From contig NZ_JABURL010000106.1 in assembly GCF_014762705.1 (NCBI RefSeq), positions 1 to 64,000 of the forward strand: DNA of 64,000 nt, written 5' to 3'. This DNA comes from Cyclobacterium sp. Lineage in GTDB: Bacteria; Bacteroidota; Bacteroidia; Cytophagales; Cyclobacteriaceae. Shown here one piece after another: positions 1-5,966 of the stretch (within the stretch, counting starts at the first letter, position 1; every line of letters starts with the position of its first letter). The notes beneath the pieces are model-generated. The model was not told the origin of the DNA and searched no databases. It saw only the letters and a program-made list of their open reading frames with translations. A program made the position numbers and the translations under genes.

Positions 1-318
1 AAAATTAGAAAAATAACGTATTTTGTTTTTCAAAAGAATACAATAAAATTTGATATTGCAGATTAGTTAGACAGCAAGGAAATGATTGTCGAATACCTGA
101 ATGCTGTGTTAGGGGAAGGGAATAATGATGATGTGATTGAAGCACTCGGCCACATTGCAAACGCCATTGGAATGACAAAGATAGCAGAAGAAACGGGGAT
201 GAGTAGGCCTGGTTTGTAAAAAGCACTGTCAACTGGTGCCAAGCCTCAATTTGAAACAATAATGAAAGTTTTATGAGCCGTGGGTGGGCAAATAAAAATA
301 AATCCAATATCCTCGTAA
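1..318 (+). pseudogene. Addiction-module antidote (HigA-like) pseudogene, 5' end outside window
   Basis: Reading the frame of codon 79-81 gives a clear antidote-family protein (FDIAD, LDSKEMIVEYLNAVLGEG, EALGHIANAIGMTKIAEETG, then KALSTGAKPQFETIMKVL). It is broken by three in-frame stops: TAG at 64-66 where the family has Tyr, TAA near 217 inside the GLYKAL motif, and TGA in the VLRA motif. It ends at TAA 316-318. Members of this family are HTH antitoxins of type II modules that bind their promoter and neutralise a RelE/HigB-like toxin encoded just upstream. The toxin would lie left of the window, and no initiator ATG is visible. Identification is from remembered family motifs, not a search. 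Confidence 0.72.
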
Positions 319-730
319 AAGTAAAAACGATAAACATTCGTAATAGACCTATTTGCAGATTTGAATTTTTAATCAGTTGCCTAATAGCTGTAGGCAATAT
401 ATGGTTTTTTAGCGTCATTGGCTTTAGCCAAATCAAGATGGCTTAAATCCAAATTTCACATTAAACACTTCCTACTTCCTGGAATTTTTTCCCCAATATG
501 CGCTTCTTGAATTTTGAGGGCTAACCACTAAATAAATGATTTGGAATATATGTGCCACAGATCCTGGATCAGGTGGCTTGCCCTGGGAAATGCTGGACGG
601 CAAACGTGAACTGAAATGAAAAATCCTAGTTGATGGTAATTGGATTTTTCTTATATTTAGGAGGTTTTGCCCCTAAGGCCAAAAGGGAAGTAACCGCAAG
701 GGTTGAGGTTAGCGGGTAGTTGTTCATAAT
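319..730. other. Intergenic stretch, no gene recognised
   Basis: About 410 bases without a convincing ORF on either strand. I see no tRNA, strong hairpin or repeat array. The stretch precedes the lipoprotein gene at 731 and presumably carries its promoter, but no clear TAnnTTTG element could be assigned. Confidence 0.4.
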
Positions 731-1363
731 ATGGAAAAAACATTTTTGCTTATATTAATCCTTCTCTTTTTTCAGGTATTTTATTCTTGTAAATCGCAGT
801 ATTCAATGGTTGAATTGAACGCCAATTTTACCGATAAAGAAATAGAGGATTTAAAATTGATTGTTGAATTCTTTAAAGATGAAATGTGCTTGCATATGGA
901 TTCTGATTTCAGAACTTGTTATGAGAGAACACCACACGATTACTTGATGGCTACTGGAAATAGATTCTGGACAAATATTGATTTTGATGAACAAAAAAAA
1001 TTATATCAAAAAATTTCGGATTCAGCTTTTGAAGCAATTTGGGTGTTTTGTGAATCTACATTCTATCCAAGCAAAGTAAAAGCTGATGAAATTTGTTTCG
1101 TTGCAATGGGTAGATACCAACAATATTTGACTGATTTGGGCAAAACGAATCCTAGAATTGCTCAATATGCAGAACGAATCCAAGCATCAGGTGATTTCTT
1201 CGGATTAGATATTCAGTATTCGGAAGTGCTAAAAGACAAAAAATCGTTTGATTTAGACGACCCAAACATTCAACTAATTCTTGCTATTCATTATTTGTCT
1301 TTAAATGATCAAGCTAAAAGAAACGCTGATTTAATTCAGGATCAAACAATAATGTTCGAATGA
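731..1363 (+). CDS. Hypothetical lipoprotein
   Basis: This is a 210-aa protein with a hydrophobic N-terminus (residues 4-17) ending in a lipobox-like FYSC at residues 17-20. It is therefore likely to be acylated on Cys20 and anchored in the envelope. The mature part is acidic and mostly helical, with scattered Cys residues (for example in DEMC, RTCY and VFCEST). I recognise no domain. The gene is AT-rich and stands alone between two degraded toxin/antitoxin-like loci, which fits an accessory region. The first ATG after the hydrophilic leader was used as the start. Confidence 0.7.
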   Translation: MEKTFLLILILLFFQVFYSCKSQYSMVELNANFTDKEIEDLKLIVEFFKDEMCLHMDSDFRTCYERTPHDYLMATGNRFWTNIDFDEQKKLYQKISDSAFEAIWVFCESTFYPSKVKADEICFVAMGRYQQYLTDLGKTNPRIAQYAERIQASGDFFGLDIQYSEVLKDKKSFDLDDPNIQLILAIHYLSLNDQAKRNADLIQDQTIMFE

Positions 1364-1570
1364 ATACTACGCACAACACTTAGTATATCCAGTAGCTTCT
1401 AAGGTGCTAAGTCCAAAGTTTTTGTAAATTTAGAAACTTAAAAATAAACTGAAAATTGAGCTAGTATTTACACGCTACTGGCCATATTAGAGAACCGTTG
1501 ATCTGTCTTAAAAAGAACAATGATACAAAAAACAATCGATATTAAACTTTGAATTTCATCAATTGCTCGT

Positions 1571-1855
1571 ATGAAAATGTCTAAAGAAACTGGAATAGAT
1601 ATTGAACTCGATAAATTAACCCGTTCTATTGAAAACAGAATTACGGGAGACAGTTTCCCGACTGACATCACTTTGATTTCCACTAAAGACTTGAAAAATA
1701 TCACCAAGAAAAACGGCTGGTTATTTGACTGGAAATCGGAATTTGCTCAAAAACATAGGGAAATTTATAAGCTTAGTATTGTCAATAATCAATCTGTAAT
1801 TCAAGGCTTGGCAAGTGTAGAAATTAAAGATGACCATGTTTTTTTGTACCTTTAA
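1571..1855 (+). CDS. Truncated acetyltransferase-like protein (N-terminal part of a Bacteroidota GNAT-like family)
   Basis: These 94 aa resemble the first half of a Bacteroidota protein of about 170 aa that I recall as GNAT-like. Shared features are an IELDKLTRSIENRITGDSF block, a TKKNGWLFDWKSEF block and a VIQGLASVEIKDDHVFL block. In the full-length family, the acetyl-CoA-binding half follows the DHVF.L segment. Here a stop follows directly and the next ORF begins 12 bases later, so the C-terminal half is missing. I consider it a truncated, probably inactive gene. The family assignment is from memory and is only moderately certain. Confidence 0.5.
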   Translation: MKMSKETGIDIELDKLTRSIENRITGDSFPTDITLISTKDLKNITKKNGWLFDWKSEFAQKHREIYKLSIVNNQSVIQGLASVEIKDDHVFLYL

Positions 1856-1867
1856 ACAGGTATTTCC

Positions 1868-2032
1868 ATGATGAATAAGAGCAAATCCAAAAAAGAACTC
1901 GATGTTGACTTAATTGGTGGGGAAGAGCTTACCGAACGTAAAGAGCGTGAATTAAAAGAATACTTTGCCAAACAAAAAGCAGGTAAACAAAGAAAGCCAG
2001 TAACCAGAAAGTCAAAAGAGCGAGTGAAGTAA
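1868..2032 (+). CDS. Small basic/acidic protein, partner of the truncated GNAT-like gene
   Basis: This is a 54-aa ORF starting with tandem ATG codons (1868 and 1871). It has a Lys-rich start, a DVDLIGGEELTERKERELKEYF core and a Lys/Arg-rich tail. Small proteins with an [IL]GG...LT..E core often sit immediately 3' of the GNAT-like gene in Bacteroidota as I remember them, so a two-gene (possibly toxin-antitoxin-like) unit is plausible. The gap to the upstream stop is 12 bases. The function is unknown. Confidence 0.5.
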   Translation: MMNKSKSKKELDVDLIGGEELTERKERELKEYFAKQKAGKQRKPVTRKSKERVK

Positions 2033-2171
2033 AACACAGGCCATAAGACAGGTTCTGCGACAGGCGGGGTGAACTTGAACTGCTACATTTTAACGGACAA
2101 AAAGGTACCTTAGTCCATGCCTGTCCCCAAATATAACCTCCATTTTTCGGCTCCAGGCTCCAACGATGCGT

Positions 2172-2516
2172 TTCCGAACTTCAATACTACGGTTCCGAAC
2201 TGAAACGATCTGTTTTTTATCTGCAAACATCCGCCTTTTTACCCGGATCAGCCGCCAAAATGGCATCCTATTCCGCCTTTTAGCTGCATTGACCCACTTC
2301 CGAACCGCAAGCTTGCGGTTCAGAACCTGACAGGCCGGGTTCCGAAGTACTACCGCCCAGTTCCGAAGTACCCTCTTCAAGCCGAAAATTCGAAAAGCTT
2401 CGGTCAACATGTCAGGGTTTTTCTATTTTAACTAGAAAGTTCCGATTTTTGGATCAAAATAAGAGCTTCCGAACCTTAAGATGGGACTTCCGAACCGCAA
2501 CGTTCGGGTTCCGAAC
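2172..2516. repeat. Degenerate array with 21-bp period (TTCCGAAC core)
   Basis: TTCCGAAC or a one-base variant starts at 2172, 2193, 2298, 2319, 2340, 2361, 2467, 2488 and 2509. Successive starts differ by 21, or by multiples of 21 within one base. Between 2193 and 2298 a CCGCC motif at 2231, 2252 and 2273 keeps the same 21-bp period in another phase. Reading the minus strand inside 2090-2410 gives a heptad-periodic peptide rich in VRN/VRK steps. The DNA array extends beyond that frame, so I treat the reading frame as a by-product. It ends about 160 bases before the YihY gene. Confidence 0.75.
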
Positions 2517-2676
2517 TTCAAGCTTGTCATTTTGAAGTCCCCCTACCCACTTGAGAAGTAGGTAGGGGTCTTTGGTCCAATTCAAAACAAATTACCTTAT
2601 ATTGAGAAATGATTTCCTATAATGCAGCTCCATTTCCCAATGGGGCCTGATTAAACTCCATAGAACTCAAAACCAC

Positions 2677-3570
2677 ATGCCCAAAGATAGTAAGGACAAA
2701 AAGATTCAATCCATTTCTGAGATAATATTCTCCGGATGGAAGACCATATTGATAAACGTAAAAGACCAGATTGGTGAAAATAATGTAGTCATTGTTTCGG
2801 CCGGGGTGGGATTTTTTGGTTTTCTGGCCATCTTTCCCGCAATTATGGCTTTGATATCCATTTATGGTTTCGTCATGGATCCGCAGCAAATCGAAGAGCA
2901 GGTATCCAAAATCAGTTCGATGATGCCAGAGCAGACGCATGAAATCCTCCAATACCGGGTGGATCAGTTTATTCAGTCCAAGGGCGACTCCCTGGGATGG
3001 GGAACCTTTTTTGGGATTTTACTGGGTGTCTGGATTGCCAACATTGGGACAAAATCATTGTTTAGGGGGATAAACATCGCCTATGAGACCAAAAGCAATA
3101 GGGGGATCATCAAAAACAACGGGCTTACCCTACTATTTACCTTTGGAGCCATCATTCTAATTATTTTAAGTGCTGCCCTGATCGTGGCATTTCCTTCAAT
3201 CGTGGAACAAATAGGTTTACCGGATAATATTGAAAGCCTTATCAGTTGGCTGCGGTGGTTGATCATGGGGCTTATTCTGGTGGGTAGTATTGGTCTGATT
3301 TATAGATTTGGACCGGGAAGAAAGCGGCCTGAGTTCAAGTGGGTCATTCCAGGTGCCGTATTAGCCAGCCTTTTGTGGCTTTTGGCTTCCTGGGGATTTT
3401 CATTTTACATCCGCAATTTCTGGAATTTAGGTGAAATTTATGGCTCCATTTCGGCGGTTGTATTTTTGATGCTGTGGCTTTTTATCAGCACATTTATAAT
3501 TCTCCTGGGTGCAGAATTGAATTCCGAAATTGAGCAACATGCCCTTAAAGATCCGGTTGATCCTAAATAA
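2677..3570 (+). CDS. YihY/BrkB family inner-membrane protein
   Basis: This 297-aa protein has about six membrane segments (near residues 40-60, 105-125, 150-172, 188-206, 225-246 and 255-280). Family hallmarks are an early VSAGVGFFGFLAIFPA helix, the FRGINIAYE segment after the second membrane span, and YGSISAVVFLMLWLF near the end. YihY/BrkB proteins (formerly mis-annotated as RNase BN) are membrane proteins of uncertain function. Length matches the family. The start was placed at the ATG giving a hydrophilic, Lys-rich N-terminus. This is the last host gene before the prophage. Confidence 0.9.
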   Translation: MPKDSKDKKIQSISEIIFSGWKTILINVKDQIGENNVVIVSAGVGFFGFLAIFPAIMALISIYGFVMDPQQIEEQVSKISSMMPEQTHEILQYRVDQFIQSKGDSLGWGTFFGILLGVWIANIGTKSLFRGINIAYETKSNRGIIKNNGLTLLFTFGAIILIILSAALIVAFPSIVEQIGLPDNIESLISWLRWLIMGLILVGSIGLIYRFGPGRKRPEFKWVIPGAVLASLLWLLASWGFSFYIRNFWNLGEIYGSISAVVFLMLWLFISTFIILLGAELNSEIEQHALKDPVDPK

Positions 3571-3642
3571 CACCGAAGTTATTAAACAGCATCCATTTTC
3601 AACCACTGGAAGTGGGGCCGGGACCTGGGCTAAACCCACAGT

Positions 3643-3673
3643 AAAAAAAAAAGCTTCTCGTTACGGAGAAGCT
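3643..3673 (-). terminator. Intrinsic terminator, probably the native tRNA-Leu terminator
   Basis: An 8-bp stem (AGCTTCTC / GAGAAGCT) with a six-base loop is followed, on the minus strand, by about ten T. If the prophage is removed by joining the two att copies, this hairpin lies about 20 nt downstream of the tRNA-Leu 3' end on the same strand, which is where a tRNA terminator belongs. In the lysogen it lies downstream of the repressor gene instead. Confidence 0.75.
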
Positions 3674-3692
3674 CTAACTGACTGTTAATCAA

Positions 3693-3708
3693 TGTACCAG
3701 GAGCGGGA
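3693..3708. other. attL: attL core (16-bp direct repeat)
   Basis: TGTACCAGGAGCGGGA is identical to 52360-52375. The flanking bases differ on both sides (A before and C after here; T before and A after at attR), so the shared core is exactly 16 bp. It reads as the last bases of the tRNA-Leu acceptor/T-arm plus two downstream bases on the minus strand. Confidence 0.9.
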
Positions 3709-3766
3709 CTACATCCTTCTAAATAAATCATTGATTATCAGTGTTTAATTTCTCGGGGGTGAAATT

Positions 3767-4138
3767 TCACCCTTTACTTTGCTCCAATTTTCCCATCAAA
3801 AGCTTGTTGTGCTCTTCCAACAATTCGATGTACTTTTTCTGCCAGAGTTCCTTTTCTTTGATGCATTTTGCCAGATCACTGCTGCTGTAAATCTCCTTTT
3901 CTTCTGGTGAAAAACCGTACTCTGTAAGCATTTCCGGAAACTCTTTTGAAAAATCATGGCCTATCGCCCGGCCATATTTATGGATAATGTTGAAACTGAG
4001 GTCATCCTTTTCAAAATGCCTGTAGGCACTGGATGGGTGATAGGAAGCCTTTTTTGCTATTGCCAATATGCTTACCGCATGCTCTTTGGCATACTCGTCT
4101 AGCTTTTTTCTGAGTATTTCTCCCCTGTGAAACTTCAT
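3767..4138 (-). CDS. Phage repressor-like HTH regulator
   Basis: With the start at the ATG at 4138 this is a 123-aa protein. It has an N-terminal HTH (residues about 8-45, including AVSILAIAKKASYHPSSAYRHF), then a helical middle, and a C-terminal coiled coil (KELWQKKYIELLEEHNKLL) that could dimerise it. An in-frame ATG at 4192 would add 18 residues. I prefer 4138 because the palindrome at 4164-4178 would otherwise be coding, and because similar Bacteroidota proteins begin MK.HRGEI. Position (first gene inside attL, leftward, divergent from the early operon) supports a lysogeny repressor, probably autoregulated. Confidence 0.75.
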   Translation of the reverse strand: MKFHRGEILRKKLDEYAKEHAVSILAIAKKASYHPSSAYRHFEKDDLSFNIIHKYGRAIGHDFSKEFPEMLTEYGFSPEEKEIYSSSDLAKCIKEKELWQKKYIELLEEHNKLLMGKLEQSKG

Positions 4139-4163
4139 GTATACAAAGTTGGGAATAAGTTTT

Positions 4164-4178
4164 TTCTCATTTTGAGAT
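4164..4178. promoter_or_regulatory. Putative repressor operator (left)
   Basis: TTCTCATTTTGAGAT is a near-perfect palindrome lying 25-40 bases upstream of the preferred repressor start. It matches the perfect palindrome ATCTCATTATGAGAT at 16060-16074 in 13 of 15 positions. Two copies at likely regulatory positions of one prophage suggest a common binding protein, most simply the adjacent repressor. Confidence 0.55.
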
Positions 4179-4245
4179 GAAAAATATTGCATTACTATAC
4201 TTTATATCGCATATTTACCGCATAGTTATAGCACTTTAAGAAAAC

Positions 4246-4500
4246 ATGCAATACCAAAAATCAAGTATGCTATCCAAAAAGGAGTTGAAAAAATTGAAAA
4301 AGAGATTGCCATATGGCTATTTCTCCAAGATAGAAAATCGGGTAAATGTGTCCTCCAGGACGATTTCCTATTTTTTTTCCGAAAAGGAACACCGCTATAA
4401 CCTGGAAGTACATCAAGCGGCCCTTGATGTGATTGAGGAATACCAACTTTCTATAAATAAGATAAAAACGCGACAAAACACCATCTTAAATGAGAAATAA
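4246..4500 (+). CDS. Small DNA-binding-type protein (Cro/antirepressor position)
   Basis: This is an 84-aa basic protein, first gene of the rightward early operon and divergent from the repressor. Residues about 9-45 (LSKKELKKLKKRLPYGYFSKIENRVNVSSRTISYFF, given here only as landmarks LSKKEL, GYFSKI and VSSRTIS) fit a short HTH, followed by a helical tail with LEVHQAALDVIEEY. Similar small proteins are common in Bacteroidota phages. A Cro- or CII-like switch role is inferred from position. It overlaps the next gene by 11 bases. Confidence 0.65.
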   Translation: MQYQKSSMLSKKELKKLKKRLPYGYFSKIENRVNVSSRTISYFFSEKEHRYNLEVHQAALDVIEEYQLSINKIKTRQNTILNEK

Positions 4501-5083
4501 GGAACTCATATCCAGAATGAAAACCTGTGTATCCGGGAAATTACCAGCAGGAATCGTCGACCAAAACGTCGAATTCTTCGCAAAAAGCGAAAGCGTTTTC
4601 GCAATTGTGCAATCCAAGATGCTTCCCCCTGCAGAATGGCCAACCTGGCTGAAAGAGTCGATTCTTGAAGACATGCAGAAGCATCCTTCCGCAGTTCAGG
4701 CACTCGTAGACGCTGATTTTGTGACGGAGGAAGAAATGATTGTCCAATACATCAAGTGCCGTTATTCTGCCCTGGACAATCAACCCGATATGATCGAAGG
4801 TCAATTGCAGGATACCGAATATGTCGATTGCAGTTTGAGAGGCAATTGCCCATATGAAGGCCGGCTGTGTGAGTTGCTGGCCGCCAGGTACGGAATACTT
4901 ACCCCCAGGGAAATAGAAGTTTTGAAGCTAATCCCTGAAGGACTACTGGACAAAGAGATAGCAGACAAAATGGGCATATCCGTCCTTACCGTGGGTGTGT
5001 ACATGAAAAATTTGCGAGAAAAAACAGGCTATAAAAATAAAGCCGAACTGGTTCGCTTCGCTTTCGAAAAGAACCTGATATGA
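4490..5083 (+). CDS. LuxR-type HTH transcriptional regulator
   Basis: This 197-aa protein has a C-terminal LuxR/GerE DNA-binding domain at about residues 135-195, with landmarks LTPREIEVLKLI, EIADKMGIS and VYMKNLREKTG. It has no recognisable receiver domain. The middle holds a Cys cluster (CSLRGNCPYEGRLC, residues about 110-125) that might bind metal or sense redox. It lies second in the early operon and overlaps the upstream gene. A role in the lytic switch or in activating later genes is inferred. The 20-22 bp palindromes at 15841-15900 are the kind of site such a dimer could bind. Confidence 0.75.
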   Translation: MRNKELISRMKTCVSGKLPAGIVDQNVEFFAKSESVFAIVQSKMLPPAEWPTWLKESILEDMQKHPSAVQALVDADFVTEEEMIVQYIKCRYSALDNQPDMIEGQLQDTEYVDCSLRGNCPYEGRLCELLAARYGILTPREIEVLKLIPEGLLDKEIADKMGISVLTVGVYMKNLREKTGYKNKAELVRFAFEKNLI

Positions 5084-5168
5084 CATTACCGGAAAGTTCA
5101 TTCCACGTTTGAGCGACAACCATTCCGGGACCGTACCGGTAGCGGTTCCGGAATTTAAAAACCAAGCC

Positions 5169-5405
5169 ATGAACCCATTCAAACTGTTACTCGACCACAA
5201 CATTGCCAGGCAAAAGAAAAAGCACTGGACAGAAAGGGCCAGGGGGCTTAAAGGAATTTTTGAACCCCTTAATAACCTGCATGCCCATAACTGGATCCGG
5301 CGGGAAATCGCTATCCGGATGAATCTCTACCAGGTGATGGATCAGCTGATCACCAATGAACAACTCTATAAAGACCTTGACTATGAGCCCAAGAAAAGAA
5401 CTTAG
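5169..5405 (+). CDS. Small early phage protein, unknown function
   Basis: This is a 78-aa basic protein from ATG 5169 (MNPFKLLLDHNI). A TTG at 5109 would extend it by 20 residues. It is helical with many Lys/Arg (RQKKKHW, RARGLKG) and an Asn/His-rich centre. No domain is recognised. It overlaps the next ORF by 23 bases, as expected in a compact early operon. Confidence 0.55.
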   Translation: MNPFKLLLDHNIARQKKKHWTERARGLKGIFEPLNNLHAHNWIRREIAIRMNLYQVMDQLITNEQLYKDLDYEPKKRT

Positions 5406-5613
5406 AGATTATGAGGAATTGCTGGAATTTGCCAGGCAGGAGCTGCGCGCAAGTCAGCAGCAACTCATTCGCATGCGGAACCTGGAAGCAGATCCCGCCC
5501 AGCTCGATGAGTTGGAAAAGGAAATAGAACTCCTCAAAAAAGGAGTAGATCGATATCAAATCAAAATCAAAGTACTCAAAAATGCACTACGAGAAAGTGA
5601 AAATCAGTCCTAA
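5383..5613 (+). CDS. Small coiled-coil early phage protein
   Basis: This is a 76-aa, strongly helical protein (starting MSPRKELRDYEELL) rich in Glu, Gln, Leu and Lys, with heptad-like spacing over most of its length, so a coiled coil is likely. The start at 5383 overlaps the upstream gene. An earlier ATG at 5356 would add nine residues. The function is unknown. Confidence 0.55.
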   Translation: MSPRKELRDYEELLEFARQELRASQQQLIRMRNLEADPAQLDELEKEIELLKKGVDRYQIKIKVLKNALRESENQS

Positions 5614-5776
5614 GCTTCGCCATGAAAATATCCCCTGCACAGCCGACCACTTCGAAAAATACCTTCGGGACAAAGCTCTCCCCATCATCTACCAGGGAAA
5701 CGATTACATCCGTGTCCGGGATGGCTCCGGCGAAGAATGGGGGCTTTTCCGCAAACAGTTTAACACGTGCCGGTAG
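5582..5776 (+). CDS. Small early phage protein, unknown function
   Basis: This 64-aa ORF starts with ATG inside the end of the preceding gene (32-base overlap). It has mixed charge with aromatic residues and a C-terminal segment YIRVRDGSGEEWGLFRKQF that looks like a small beta-rich fold. No family is recognised. It is kept because it fits the chain of overlapping genes. Confidence 0.5.
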   Translation: MHYEKVKISPKLRHENIPCTADHFEKYLRDKALPIIYQGNDYIRVRDGSGEEWGLFRKQFNTCR

Positions 5777-5966
5777 AAAGCGGAAAATCCAGCAGCGCAG
5801 GTATTACTTTATCCGGAAGCTTCGTGAAATGGGCTACCAGATCGAAACAGAGAGGCGAAGCATTCAGACACCCTACACCACAGTGAACGAAATCCCACTA
5901 CCGGACAGATACTACGTCCGGCAGCTTCTCAAACTTGGATTTCAGCAAGAACTTACTTTTTTCTGA
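5721..5966 (+). CDS. Small basic early phage protein, unknown function
   Basis: This is an 81-aa ORF from ATG 5721, with a very basic stretch GRKRKIQQRRYYFIRKLREMG followed by ETERRSIQTPYTTV and a helical end. The frame is open upstream to 5622, but that part overlaps the previous gene and looks like a shadow. The stop TGA shares its last base with the ATG of the primase-helicase gene, so the two are translationally linked. The basic, helical character suggests nucleic-acid contact. Confidence 0.5.
   Translation: MAPAKNGGFSANSLTRAGRKRKIQQRRYYFIRKLREMGYQIETERRSIQTPYTTVNEIPLPDRYYVRQLLKLGFQQELTFF

Noticed and set aside
2090-2410. Leftward 106-codon frame with heptad-like VRN/VRK repeats
   Set aside because: The 21-bp DNA periodicity continues outside the frame on both sides, so the peptide repeats follow from the DNA array and not the reverse.
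2172-2516. CRISPR array
   Set aside because: Period is 21 bases with an 8-base core and no room for unique spacers; no cas genes are nearby.
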